Shown: positions 9,127-18,385, counted from the first letter of the stretch. The stretch: 64,000 nt of DNA from CAISCU01 sp943361925 (GCA_943361925.1 CALRIT020000001.1:338026-402025); one strand, 5' to 3'. Made by a program: numbers and translations. The notes: generated from the letters alone by a model not told the origin.

Positions 9127-9893
9127 TATGATTTAAAATCTAATTGCAATCCATCGTAGGCCAAGTGAATATGGCTTGGTAACTCTTTTTCAACTTCATT
9201 ATGCAAACCCAATTGGTGACTAATATGTGTTAAATAAGCTTCTTGTGGTTTTAACTCGTTTATTAATTCAACAGCCTCATCAAGGGTAAAATGAGAAATA
9301 TGTTTTTCTTTACGTAATGCATTTAAAACAAGATATTTACATCCCTTAATTTTTTCTTTTTCTTCATCACTAATTGCATTCGCATCAGTAATATAAACAA
9401 ACTCCCCAAACCTAAATCCCAGTACCGGTAATTTATGATGTAATACTCTAATGGGTGTGATTTTATTTCCAAATAATTCAAAACTATCGGTACCAATTCT
9501 ATGAATATTCATTTCAGGAACACCCGGATATTTAGGTTCAGTAAAGGCATAATGAAATTCAGAACGAATTGAATTTTCAACCCATTCTTCACAATAAACA
9601 TCAATTGCCTTTTTCATGATGAAATTAAATCCTCTGATATCATCTAATCCGGCTAAATGATCTCTATGTGCATGTGTAAACAAAATTGCATCAAGTTGAC
9701 GTATTCCTGAAACCAACATTTGCTCTCTAAAATCGGGTCCTGTATCAACTACAATATTTCTATCTTCTGTTTGAATTAATATACTCGACCTTAATCTTTT
9801 ATCACGTTTATTTGTAGAGGAACACACCAAACAATCGCATGCTATGATTGGCACTCCTTGTGAGGTTCCTGTTCCTAAAAATGTTACTTTCAT
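9126..9893 (-). CDS. MBL-fold metal-dependent hydrolase (PhnP-like)
   Basis: Cytoplasmic metallo-beta-lactamase-fold phosphodiesterase-type enzyme. The N terminus reads FLGTGTSQGVP followed by ACDCLVCSS, the cysteine-bearing insertion of the PhnP-like group. The metal-binding motif HAHRDH is at residues 74-79, with further ligands at Asp50 (VVDTGPDF) and Asp in YITDAN. Later histidines lie in VLHHKLPVLGFRF and YLTHISHQLGLH. I start at ATG 9893; a GTG three codons upstream is possible but adds only VPI. It sits downstream of the polysaccharide genes with a 71-bp gap and is coupled to the NFACT gene. The physiological substrate (cyclic phosphate, nucleotide or RNA-type) is not determined. Confidence 0.9.
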   Translation of the reverse strand: MKVTFLGTGTSQGVPIIACDCLVCSSTNKRDKRLRSSILIQTEDRNIVVDTGPDFREQMLVSGIRQLDAILFTHAHRDHLAGLDDIRGFNFIMKKAIDVYCEEWVENSIRSEFHYAFTEPKYPGVPEMNIHRIGTDSFELFGNKITPIRVLHHKLPVLGFRFGEFVYITDANAISDEEKEKIKGCKYLVLNALRKEKHISHFTLDEAVELINELKPQEAYLTHISHQLGLHNEVEKELPSHIHLAYDGLQLDFKS

Positions 9894-9964
9894 GATAGGC
9901 ACAAATTATAGAATATCTCTGTAATTTTCAGCATAAAAATCGAATAGATTTAGAAAAATAACAC

Positions 9965-11422
9965 TTAGCTTATTTTAACATAAGTTGACTTTCCTTGGAG
10001 TTTTCTTTCTTTTTCCCATTCAATAGATAAAAACATATATGACCAGGAAAGATAAATAATATATCCTGTAGGTAATTGACCCAATACCTGATTACCATAA
10101 CTGGCAGCTGCAATACCAAAATATCCGCAGGTGAGTGCTATAATTTTCTGTCGTAGTTTAGGATCCGTTAGCCTAAAGCAATTGATAATCCCATAACCAA
10201 GAATGACGACCAATGAAATGATATGAAGCCACAAACCTATGACTCCGGTTTCAACCCAAACTTTCACATACCAGCTATCCAATGCTGTTTCTGCTAAAAA
10301 TGAACCCGGTGTAAACCTTTGTCCCCAGCTACCACCAGAACCAATTCCACCACCTAAAGGACGTGATGCAAGATAAGCTCTAAGTTTTTTCTGATTATCA
10401 AGTCTCACTTGTAAGGATGCATCATTTGGATCTAATGCCGTTCTCATCCTGTGAATCTGGTAATTTCCATCACCAATATGGGTATATTTTAATGTACCGA
10501 ATAACAATCCTCCAATAATACCTCCTATGATTAGAATTCTTAAATTACCAATTAAAAACAGGTATAATGCACCGCCTGCTGCTAGCACAAAAAGTGGTCC
10601 TCTACTTCCAGATAAGGCATAACCCCAGAAACATGCCGCTACAATAAACCAATAAAATGTTTTTTGTGATTTATCAAATGGTCCAATTGCCATTAATAAA
10701 GCAAATAAAGTGGTATGTGCCATTGCCGCACCAAACTGCCCTGCATCAGAATAAAAAGAAAATATCCGAAGCTGCCCTTGAATTTCATGCGTAATGGAAC
10801 CACCATTATCAAGCCAGGCCCTCTCACCTGCTGTTACACCGATATAGTGCATTTTAAATCCATAAAAGGCAGATACAAGACTCCAAATCATCCAGATTTT
10901 GATGAATTGATCAAGGCCTTCTTCTGTGTCCCAAAGCACATATACCAAGGCCACAATTTGCATTGGGTAAAACGACAATCCACGCACTGCATAAAACCAC
11001 GCTTCTTTACTTCTTGCTTCCGGATTGATTAGTTCGACCAGCGTAAAACAAAACCAAAAGAATAAAATCCAGAAAAGCGGACTGGCAAAATTTCGAGTTC
11101 CTTTTTGTTCCGATTTTTTAAATAGCGTTGCCAGAATACAAATGAGTAGTAAAAAATCGATACCTAAACCCCATGGAATCTGGGTATCGATAAACCTCAT
11201 CATTCCATTCGAAAGAAATGAAAGATGAAAACTATAAAGTAATGCTATGATTGGATTGTAGAATATAATTGCTAAGAATCCAACTAAAATTGGTAAGCCC
11301 AATAAATAAGTAATGGTTGCCATTTGCCCCTTACCTATCATATACCCAATAATAAGCGCAATAATAATAAAGCCTGTCAAAGCTCTCAGGTCTTTGCCAT
11401 ATTTTGCTTTTAGTGAGTTCAA
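9965..11422 (-). CDS. O-antigen ligase / Wzy-like polysaccharide polymerase
   Basis: Polytopic inner-membrane protein of 485 residues with about eleven hydrophobic helices, typical of the Wzy_C/O-antigen ligase superfamily. The large periplasmic loop lies around residues 310-380 and contains GDGNYQIHRMRTALDPNDAS and the glycine-rich segment SRPLGGGIGSGGSWGQ, where catalytic residues sit in this family. Being third in the operon after a TolC-like channel and a Wzc-like co-polymerase suggests that it polymerises an exported polysaccharide, although a ligase role is possible. The start is TTG at 11422, six bases after the upstream stop; no ATG lies near, and starting later would remove the first helix. 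Confidence 0.86.
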   Translation of the reverse strand: MNSLKAKYGKDLRALTGFIIIALIIGYMIGKGQMATITYLLGLPILVGFLAIIFYNPIIALLYSFHLSFLSNGMMRFIDTQIPWGLGIDFLLLICILATLFKKSEQKGTRNFASPLFWILFFWFCFTLVELINPEARSKEAWFYAVRGLSFYPMQIVALVYVLWDTEEGLDQFIKIWMIWSLVSAFYGFKMHYIGVTAGERAWLDNGGSITHEIQGQLRIFSFYSDAGQFGAAMAHTTLFALLMAIGPFDKSQKTFYWFIVAACFWGYALSGSRGPLFVLAAGGALYLFLIGNLRILIIGGIIGGLLFGTLKYTHIGDGNYQIHRMRTALDPNDASLQVRLDNQKKLRAYLASRPLGGGIGSGGSWGQRFTPGSFLAETALDSWYVKVWVETGVIGLWLHIISLVVILGYGIINCFRLTDPKLRQKIIALTCGYFGIAAASYGNQVLGQLPTGYIIYLSWSYMFLSIEWEKERKLQGKSTYVKIS

Positions 11423-11428
11423 AACCAG

Positions 11429-13633
11429 TTAGTATTTTTGTCCACCAAGGACCATTTTCAATTTTCTTCTGAAAGCAGATCTTTTCTTAGGGATTTCACC
11501 ATAAATAGATTCAAGCAAATCCGGTTCAACATGATTCAGAATAACCTTTACTTTTCCTTCTGTTAATTTCTGGTAGTTCTTTAACTGGAACTTATCGGCA
11601 CTTGTCCATGATTTCTGTGCATGTACAATCAATATTGAAAGATTTGCCATCGAAATTAATTGCGATGGAATTGGATACTTTTTCAATTCAGGAATTTCCA
11701 AAATTGTATAAGAAATATCGTCAGTTGGACCTGATTCATTTTCTTTTAAAAAGTCACTGATACCGTTATAATCAATCAATTCATCAACTACTCTGTACTT
11801 ACTTGCTATTACTTTAGGATTTTCCTCCATGATTTTTTCATCATGGTTTTGAGAAGTTTCCGGAAATAAATAGAGTACTTTATTTCTAATTCTAGATAAC
11901 TTTTTAACTAATTCTTCAGCAAAGAATGTCTTTCCTTCAGCATTTTTAACACTAAATACAGCTATTAAGTAATTTCGCGCATGAGGAGCACTTTGCCTCA
12001 AATCAATAAACACTTCATTTAAAACTTGCTGCATTAATGAAGAAGCAACTTCATCTACTCCAACTAATTTTGTGTTGATGCCTTGCTTTTCAGGAATCGC
12101 ATTTAATAATGGTAAACCAAGTATAGTTTCAACTTTATCAGGATAACGAAGAGACTTATTCATCATCTCTTTTGCAATGTAAAATCCTAATAATAAAACC
12201 AAACCCAAAACGAAACTAGCAATAATTAATAATGCACGTTTAGAAGGAAGTGGTTGTAATGGGAAAAATGGATGGTCAATAACTTTAAGGTTATTACTCA
12301 TTTCTAAACTTTGCTGTCTTAATTTAGCAAGATTTAATCCATGTAAAACCGATAAATATTCTTTTTCGTTAACTGAAATTTCTCTTTCCAATCTTCCTAA
12401 TGTTGAACCCAATGGAGCAAATTCTGAATATATGCCCTCATATTGTTTCATACGTAATTCAAATACCTGTAAGCGACCTTTGGATTCCTCCAATTCAACA
12501 ATTTTAGATAACCACTCGTTTAATAGTGATTCCTGAGGAACCCATTCTATAGAGTTATTGAATTCATAATAATCTCTGGCTTTTTCTTTTAGTTTGATTT
12601 TAATGGCTTCTGCTTGATCTCTGAACTCTGCAATTTCATCAGCATTTGCTTTGTAAATTGTAGCATTAGTTATCTTAAAATTGATATTGGCAAGGTCTTG
12701 TCGCAATGTCACCAACTCCTCGTTATAGCCCACAAAGTCGGAGTAATTATTCATTTTCTCCTCAATTCTGGTTGTAGCTTTTTGAGCAGCTTCCAGTTTC
12801 ATTTTTTCTTTGTAGTAATCTGTCGATAAATCCTCTTTTGATTCCGCAACGAATTTTGCTTGTTCGTAGTAATTGATGATTTTATTGTTTACTCCAAAAT
12901 CTCTCAATTTGTTTTCGGAATTTTGAAGAACACCAAATGCATGTTGTAATTGTTGCTCAAAATATTTTACCACATTTTGAGTTTCAGAACCTTTAATTCC
13001 TCTATATCTTGAAGAAAAAGCATCAATATAAAACTTCAATCCATTCCAACAAACACCGGCATCATTAGATTTAAAAGTCATTTCCAACATATCACTGGCA
13101 TTTTTTCTCATTACTGTGATACTTCCTGAAATGCTACCTATATAATAATATGAACCAGGGTAAGTAAGTAAATCTCTTACTGTATTTTTATTAGAACTAT
13201 CTTTTACTGAGAATAATTTCTTAACTGTTTTGTTGAAATCTCCAGGAACTATAAGTTTTGATCTTTCATCAACCGGCACTAATTCTGCAAGTTTTTCAAA
13301 TCCTTTTTTACTGAGAATATTTGGATCCGGTTCTTTTAACAATAAATGCTGTGCAAGTAATTTAATTGAAACTTCTTCAACAGTTTCACGACTTTTAATT
13401 GTAGTGATTAAGTTATCAAAAGCATTACTAACTTTAAAATTATCAATTCTTTCGCTACCATCATCGGTAATACTGTATCCAGAAGCTAAACCCGTGTAAA
13501 TAGTAGTTTGAGTTTCATATTCCTTGGGCATGTCTTTAGTAAAAAAAACGACAGCCCCTGCCAATAAGCAAGGAAAGATGATTAACCACCTGGCGTTTTT
13601 TAATATAATTCTTGAAAAGACAATTAAATTCAT
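11429..13633 (-). CDS. Wzc/GumC-type polysaccharide co-polymerase with BY-kinase-like domain
   Basis: Inner-membrane protein that controls chain length and export of exopolysaccharide. A first transmembrane helix (residues 13-30, WLIIFPCLLAGAVVFF) starts the Wzz domain. A long periplasmic coiled coil spans about 215-440, and a second helix at about 478-500 (ALLIIASFVLGLVLLLGF) closes it. The cytoplasmic part resembles a bacterial tyrosine kinase: FSVKNAEGKTFFAEEL keeps a Walker A-like GKT, and YTILEIPEL stands where Walker A' / B would be. The acidic residues are weak and there is no C-terminal tyrosine cluster, so kinase activity is doubtful. The ATG overlaps the TolC-like stop by four bases. 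Confidence 0.88.
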   Translation of the reverse strand: MNLIVFSRIILKNARWLIIFPCLLAGAVVFFTKDMPKEYETQTTIYTGLASGYSITDDGSERIDNFKVSNAFDNLITTIKSRETVEEVSIKLLAQHLLLKEPDPNILSKKGFEKLAELVPVDERSKLIVPGDFNKTVKKLFSVKDSSNKNTVRDLLTYPGSYYYIGSISGSITVMRKNASDMLEMTFKSNDAGVCWNGLKFYIDAFSSRYRGIKGSETQNVVKYFEQQLQHAFGVLQNSENKLRDFGVNNKIINYYEQAKFVAESKEDLSTDYYKEKMKLEAAQKATTRIEEKMNNYSDFVGYNEELVTLRQDLANINFKITNATIYKANADEIAEFRDQAEAIKIKLKEKARDYYEFNNSIEWVPQESLLNEWLSKIVELEESKGRLQVFELRMKQYEGIYSEFAPLGSTLGRLEREISVNEKEYLSVLHGLNLAKLRQQSLEMSNNLKVIDHPFFPLQPLPSKRALLIIASFVLGLVLLLGFYIAKEMMNKSLRYPDKVETILGLPLLNAIPEKQGINTKLVGVDEVASSLMQQVLNEVFIDLRQSAPHARNYLIAVFSVKNAEGKTFFAEELVKKLSRIRNKVLYLFPETSQNHDEKIMEENPKVIASKYRVVDELIDYNGISDFLKENESGPTDDISYTILEIPELKKYPIPSQLISMANLSILIVHAQKSWTSADKFQLKNYQKLTEGKVKVILNHVEPDLLESIYGEIPKKRSAFRRKLKMVLGGQKY

Positions 13634-14538
13634 TTACCGACTCCCTTTTTTATTTTTAAAGTATTCAACTTCACACCTACCCAATTTTCCAAAACATAAT
13701 AATATGTCATGAAATCTTTCTTAGACATCTCTAAATTACTTTCTGCAAGCGCTTGTAAGTTTTTCAAACGCGAAAGTTCCTGAGGATGTATTTTTCCTCG
13801 CTTCATTTCTACAGTTGCAATCTCTGATGTCAATTTCGCACTTTCCACATCCTGGGTTCTAATCCACAATAACTTTTGGGCTGCAAGTAAATTAAAATAA
13901 TCTTGAATTATCAACCTTCTTAAGGTCATTTCTTCTTCTTCTTTTTTTGCTTTGGCCATTTCAACTTCAGCTTTGTATTGCTTCATTCTATAAGGCCTTG
14001 AAACTAACTCAGTTGCAGGTAAAGTGAAATTAAAGCCAACTCTATAACCAACTCCTAAACTATTATTTAAAACTGAACCATCTGAATTAACTGTATTTAA
14101 GTTGGTTTGATTTCCATAACTATAATTATAAAATCCACTTAAACCATTCAACCAAACAAACCTCATGTTTTTAAGGTTGTATTCCATTCGTTTAACACTT
14201 TCTTTTTCAAAACGCAAACTTGGGTTTTGATTTAAAGCAATAACTATAAGTGAGTCAAGACTAGGAATTTGTGAAGCCAAATCAACATCAGGATCAAAAG
14301 CAATATAATCAATTGGAACTCCGCCAGCAGGAACCGGTTTTTCTACCATTTGCTTAGATAAATCAGGCGCAGGATTTTTTCTAACCATTAAAGTTGTATC
14401 CTTAACAGTAGGTTTTGTATTTGTTACAGGAGCAGTAACCTGAGCAAATACGGAAACATTGAATAGCAGCATAAAGAGCAAACTTGCTCCTAGTGTATTC
14501 ACTTTTTGCTTTAATTCTTTGTTGTTATTCATATGCAT
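13630..14538 (-). CDS. Half-size TolC-family outer membrane protein of a polysaccharide operon
   Basis: Outer-membrane channel component, first gene of the polysaccharide run. A signal peptide ends at VFAQ (about residue 33). A disordered stretch of about 60 residues rich in Thr, Val and Pro follows. Then comes one outer-membrane efflux repeat: a helix beginning LDSLIVIALNQNPSL, two beta strands (FYNYSYGNQ and GYRVGFNFTLP), and long helices RRLIIQDYFNLLAAQ and SRLKNLQALAESNLEMS. TolC proteins usually contain two such repeats in 420-500 residues; here there is one, in 302. The frame is intact with a normal stop overlapping the next gene, so it does not look like a truncated copy. A second ATG at 14532 is an alternative start. 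Confidence 0.82.
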   Translation of the reverse strand: MHMNNNKELKQKVNTLGASLLFMLLFNVSVFAQVTAPVTNTKPTVKDTTLMVRKNPAPDLSKQMVEKPVPAGGVPIDYIAFDPDVDLASQIPSLDSLIVIALNQNPSLRFEKESVKRMEYNLKNMRFVWLNGLSGFYNYSYGNQTNLNTVNSDGSVLNNSLGVGYRVGFNFTLPATELVSRPYRMKQYKAEVEMAKAKKEEEEMTLRRLIIQDYFNLLAAQKLLWIRTQDVESAKLTSEIATVEMKRGKIHPQELSRLKNLQALAESNLEMSKKDFMTYYYVLENWVGVKLNTLKIKKGVGK

Positions 14539-14713
14539 TTTGCAGCAATCAAAAATAATTCTATGATTTAAAAATCAAACAGGCTCAAACACATGTTTAA
14601 TCGTGAATTGTTCTTTATTGTATACAATCTGTAATTTTCAAATTTGAGAAAAATTTTATTTTCAATTAAACCTTTCAGGTATTATTTTATCTTAGTTTTA
14701 TAAATACAAAAAT

Positions 14714-15157
14714 ATGAATAAGTTAATTGTAATGTTCTTCATCATCTTTACTGTAGCAGTAAATTTTGATTCTTTAGCTCAGAAATCTAAAATGGAAAAG
14801 AGAAAAGAAATGAAAGCAAAAGGTCAGGAATTTAAGGATAAACTTAAACTTACAGATGACCAAATGGTTAAAATGAAAGAAATTAGAAAAAAAACAAAAG
14901 ATGAAGTTAAGGCGAAACTTGCAGCCAATCCTAATGCAACAAAAGAAGAAAAAAGAAAAATAATGAGAAGCGCTGTAGAAGCTGCTGATATTGAAATAAT
15001 GGCGATTTTAACTCCTGAACAACAAGTGATTTACAAGCAAGAGAAAGAAAAAAGAAAACAGGAAAGAATCGAAAAAATGAAACAGAATAAAGGTAATAAT
15101 AAAGGAAATCCTCAACAAGATAAAGAACTTGAGGATGCAATTATGGAAGGTTTATAG
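14714..15157 (+). CDS. Spy/CpxP-like periplasmic protein
   Basis: Small exported helical protein of 147 residues. A signal peptide ends near FDSLAQ (residue 23). The mature part is very rich in Lys and Glu and carries the two LTxxQ-like motifs of the Spy/CpxP group: LKLTDDQMVKMKEI and AILTPEQQVIYKQE. Members act as periplasmic chaperones or metal/stress sensors; the exact role here is not visible. The C-terminal tail is basic (KQNKGNNKGNPQQ). It is a single gene ended by a strong terminator, divergent from the polysaccharide operon across about 175 bp. Confidence 0.78.
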   Translation: MNKLIVMFFIIFTVAVNFDSLAQKSKMEKRKEMKAKGQEFKDKLKLTDDQMVKMKEIRKKTKDEVKAKLAANPNATKEEKRKIMRSAVEAADIEIMAILTPEQQVIYKQEKEKRKQERIEKMKQNKGNNKGNPQQDKELEDAIMEGL

Positions 15158-15178
15158 TTTATATTTTATCTGATTTTT

Positions 15179-15218
15179 AAAGCCGTTTCAATGATAAATT
15201 GAAACGGCTTTTTCTTTT
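15179..15218 (+). terminator. Rho-independent terminator of the Spy-like gene
   Basis: A perfect 14-bp stem (AAAGCCGTTTCAAT / ATTGAAACGGCTTT) has a GATAA loop and a T-run behind it. It lies 22 bp after the stop. Confidence 0.93.
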
Positions 15219-15255
15219 TTTATTAAGAGAATTTCTTTTTGATTTAATTTACAAA

Positions 15256-16185
15256 ATGAATCATTCTCAACTTATAAGAAAAAAGGCAATGGAACTGGGC
15301 TTTACAGCTGTTGGTTTCAGCAAAGCCGATTTTCTTGAGGATGAAGCCAAACATCTTGAAAACTGGCTAAATTCAAATAAAAACGGCAAAATGTCTTATA
15401 TGGAAAATCATTTCGATATGAGACTTAATCCAACTTTATTGGTTCCCGGAGCAAAATCTGTTATCAGTTTTTTATACAATTATTTCCCGTCAGAAATTCA
15501 ACCAAATACTGAGTTGAAAATTTCTAAATATGCTTATGGTGAAGATTATCATTTTGTAATAAAAGATAAACTCAAAGAATTACTAAGCTTTATTCAATCA
15601 GAAATTGGAGATGTAAATGGACGTGCCTTTGTTGATTCTGCGCCGGTTTTAGAAAAGGCCTGGGCAAAAAAAAGTGGACTAGGCTGGATTGGCAAAAACT
15701 CAAACCTGATTTCAAAATCAAAAGGCAGTTACTTTTTTTTAAGTGAACTGATTATCGACTTAGAATTAGAATATGATTCAGCTAAAACTGATCATTGTGG
15801 CTCTTGCACAGCTTGCATAGATGCTTGTCCTACTAAGGCAATTACTCCTTATTCTGTTGATGGTAGTAAATGTATCTCCTATTTTACAATTGAACTTAGA
15901 GACGAAATTCCTTTAGAAATGAAAGGTAAATTCGAAAACTGGATGTTTGGTTGTGATATTTGTATGGATGTTTGTCCTTGGAATAGATTTTCAAAGCCAA
16001 ATCAAGAAGAAAGATTTCAAATGAATTCTATTATAAAAGACTATACTGAAAACGATTGGAAGGAAATTACTGAAGATGTATTTGTTAAATACTTTAAAGA
16101 TTCTCCTTTAAAAAGAAGTAAATACAACGGAATCAAAAGAAATATTGACTTCATTTTGAGTTTGAATCCTGAAAATAAAAATTAG
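15256..16185 (+). CDS. queG: Epoxyqueuosine reductase
   Basis: Cobalamin-dependent iron-sulfur enzyme that reduces epoxyqueuosine to queuosine in tRNA, the last step of queuosine synthesis. The catalytic segment GRAFVDSAPVLEKAWAKKSG is at about residues 126-145. Two 4Fe-4S cysteine sets follow: CGSCTACIDACP near 180, and CDICMDVCPWN near 233. The end NIDFILSLN is also typical. Length is 309 residues with the ATG at 15256. A longer frame opens at 15199 but would begin inside the upstream terminator hairpin, so it is not used. The next gene follows after one base. Confidence 0.96.
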   Translation: MNHSQLIRKKAMELGFTAVGFSKADFLEDEAKHLENWLNSNKNGKMSYMENHFDMRLNPTLLVPGAKSVISFLYNYFPSEIQPNTELKISKYAYGEDYHFVIKDKLKELLSFIQSEIGDVNGRAFVDSAPVLEKAWAKKSGLGWIGKNSNLISKSKGSYFFLSELIIDLELEYDSAKTDHCGSCTACIDACPTKAITPYSVDGSKCISYFTIELRDEIPLEMKGKFENWMFGCDICMDVCPWNRFSKPNQEERFQMNSIIKDYTENDWKEITEDVFVKYFKDSPLKRSKYNGIKRNIDFILSLNPENKN

Positions 16186-16186
16186 C

Positions 16187-17398
16187 ATGAAAAAAATAAT
16201 TTTACTCTTTGTTTTATTAATCTCTATAAAGGCTGGATTTTCTCAGGCTAAAACGCATTTCGGAATGTTTGGAAACTTAAACTTTTCAATGGTTTCAGGT
16301 AAACCAACAGATGCTGTTTCAAGAGGTTTATATAGCATTGGCGCTTTTTATCAAACTCCTTTTACTCCCTATCATACAAATAAATTCTTTAATAGCCAGG
16401 ATTTTACTGTTGAATTAAGTATGAACTATATCGGTTTCAGAGATAAACAAACCGATTTTAGATACAATAACTATTATGTAGATCCTGCTTTTTATGTGAA
16501 TTATATTCCAGATAGAATGTCGGATGATTTAAGATTTATGATTGGTTTAAGACCTTCCTATTTACTTTATCAAAACAATGAAAGAATGAATTTTGGTAGT
16601 TATGAAATAGTTAGAAATGAAACTAGAAATCTTTATAAAGCCGGTGATTTAGATTTTGGTTTAACGGGTGGAATCAGTCTTTCTATGGGAAATGTAGCCA
16701 GAATTGAAGTAAAATACACACATAGCCTCACTAATAAAATTAATGATAATGCTGTAAAAGGTCGCCCTTCTATTCTTGAATTCGGTTTAAAACTTAGTGC
16801 TGTTGATATTAAAAACACACTGATGAAAAAGGATAAGGAGATAACATCAGAATTACAAAAATTATCAAAAGGTACCATGTTAGTAATGCTTGAAACACCT
16901 AATGAAAAAGTTATTGAAAAACTAAAATCTAAAAACCGTTTGGCTGATATAAACTATTTAATTGAGCACCAAAAAATGACAAATTGGATGGTTATCTCTC
17001 AATTCAATAAACACTTTGATTTCTGTAATATCATTTACTTTTATGACTCAAATGCAAATGATATTTCTAAAAGAAATTTCAGTAAAAAGCTTTTTGATGC
17101 AAGCCTTATGCCTATTGCTAATGGCTTTGATACAAGCAATTATTTTATTGCTGCTTTTTGTGAAGATGTTTCAAATATTACCAACAAAATTGATTACGGA
17201 CTTTACTTCTATGATGCCAATTTTATTCAATTTAGAAAGCCTTATAATGTGAGTGCAAATAGCATGAATATTTTTGCCAATGGAGATCCGATGAGTTATT
17301 TTAAGCGATTGAAAGTAACGTATAACCAAAACGATTTTGCTAGAATAATTAAAAGGTCAAGTATGAGATTAAAAAAATACAGCCTGCCAAGTAATTAA
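16187..17398 (+). CDS. Exported protein of unknown function with outer-membrane-like N-terminal half
   Basis: I do not recognise a family. A signal peptide ends at AGFSQ (about residue 19). Residues 20-205 alternate aromatic and polar residues as in porin-like beta strands (FGMFGNLNFSMVSGKP, VELSMNYIGFRD, DLDFGLTGGISLSMG, ARIEVKYTHSL). The second half (from about residue 220) is more globular and begins with a charged helix (KDKEITSELQKLSKGTMLVML), possibly soluble. The gene starts one base after queG and is probably co-transcribed, although no functional link is evident. It could be an outer-membrane beta-barrel with a periplasmic or surface domain. Confidence 0.6.
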   Translation: MKKIILLFVLLISIKAGFSQAKTHFGMFGNLNFSMVSGKPTDAVSRGLYSIGAFYQTPFTPYHTNKFFNSQDFTVELSMNYIGFRDKQTDFRYNNYYVDPAFYVNYIPDRMSDDLRFMIGLRPSYLLYQNNERMNFGSYEIVRNETRNLYKAGDLDFGLTGGISLSMGNVARIEVKYTHSLTNKINDNAVKGRPSILEFGLKLSAVDIKNTLMKKDKEITSELQKLSKGTMLVMLETPNEKVIEKLKSKNRLADINYLIEHQKMTNWMVISQFNKHFDFCNIIYFYDSNANDISKRNFSKKLFDASLMPIANGFDTSNYFIAAFCEDVSNITNKIDYGLYFYDANFIQFRKPYNVSANSMNIFANGDPMSYFKRLKVTYNQNDFARIIKRSSMRLKKYSLPSN

Positions 17399-17468
17399 AA
17401 TTTAATTGAGTTGAAATAATTAAGTTAATTATTTACTACTTAAGTCTGCCATTTAATTTAAAAATCCT

Positions 17469-18242
17469 ATGAAACACCCGATTAAAACAATAATAGCCCT
17501 CTTTTTTGTAATTGCAGTTGGCTTTCAGTCTTGCAAAAAAGAACTTAAATCAATCAACTCTAAATCTGACCAAGTTGATATATCTGGATGCAAAGTAACC
17601 CGACATTATAATGAAGTAAGTGGTGAAAAATATATTTATGATTCAATCGGGAGAATTTTAACAATCGAAGTAAGTTTTGAAGGTGAAATTTATGGAGCAA
17701 CTAATTATTCATATGAGCCAGGTAAAGTAAAATACGTAATTTCTTATAGTCATGAAAAAGGGGAACATATTTTGGACTCAACAGGAAAAGTTATAAAAAG
17801 TACTATTTTATATTACAAATGGGATGATACTATAAATGTTAAATACTATGAAAATTTATATTATAAATATAATTCAAATGGTAATTTGATTGAAAAAGAG
17901 TGGGTTGTTTTTGGGCGAGGAGATTCAATAGTTAGAACTTCTTCAGTCCAATATTTGTGGGAAAATGGAAATATGATAAGCACAATATTTAAAATTCCAG
18001 GTGCTGACCCATCTATAACAATTTTTGATTATTATACTGATAAGGAAAATTTTTGGGCAGCTACTAAAAGTGCTGTAGAATTTACAGGGGTTCAGTCGAA
18101 AAATCTTTTTAAGTCAAATACTAATGTACAAACTGGCGTTGTTAATCCTACCTATTTTTACCAATTCTCTTCTAATGGTATGCCTCTTGTTATGGATTAT
18201 GGATTTCGAATAATGAACTTAGAATTCGATTGTAATAAATAA
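17469..18242 (+). CDS. YD-type lipoprotein, paralogue of the convergent neighbour
   Basis: Lipoprotein of 257 residues with signal and lipobox GFQSC (Cys22). The function is unknown. The mature part repeats short tyrosine-rich beta segments (YIYDSIGRILTIE, YYKYNSNGNLIEKEW). It is clearly homologous to the gene on the opposite strand at 18386-19162: both share SGCKVTR / TGCKVTR after the signal, a KGE-Y/H-LDS block, and near the end FTGVQSKN / FTGIQSKN. A more distant relative is at 5433-6203. A terminator starts directly at the stop codon. Confidence 0.78.
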   Translation: MKHPIKTIIALFFVIAVGFQSCKKELKSINSKSDQVDISGCKVTRHYNEVSGEKYIYDSIGRILTIEVSFEGEIYGATNYSYEPGKVKYVISYSHEKGEHILDSTGKVIKSTILYYKWDDTINVKYYENLYYKYNSNGNLIEKEWVVFGRGDSIVRTSSVQYLWENGNMISTIFKIPGADPSITIFDYYTDKENFWAATKSAVEFTGVQSKNLFKSNTNVQTGVVNPTYFYQFSSNGMPLVMDYGFRIMNLEFDCNK

Positions 18243-18286
18243 ACCCAAGAGCTTGAAATGTTTTATTACTAGCTCTTGGGTTTTTA
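18241..18286 (+). terminator. Rho-independent terminator of the plus-strand YD lipoprotein gene
   Basis: A perfect 13-bp stem AAACCCAAGAGCT / AGCTCTTGGGTTT begins within the stop codon and is followed by a short T-run. Confidence 0.88.
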
Positions 18287-18385
18287 TTATTATTTAAATA
18301 AAAAATTAGGATAAAAAATTTCGATTTTTTATTCAGCTAATTTTAATTTTTGAGACAGCCTCTTTTCTATTGAGTTATTTTTTGT

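Noticed and set aside
9893..9902. GTG start for the MBL hydrolase
   Set aside because: ATG three codons later gives the usual family N terminus MKVTFLGTG.
15199..15255. Upstream extension of queG
   Set aside because: It would start within the terminator hairpin of the previous gene and adds a hydrophobic stretch not found in QueG.
18313..18330. AT-only hairpin AAAAAAT-TTCG-ATTTTTT as a terminator
   Set aside because: No GC pairs in the stem, so too weak; a proper terminator lies at 18241-18286.
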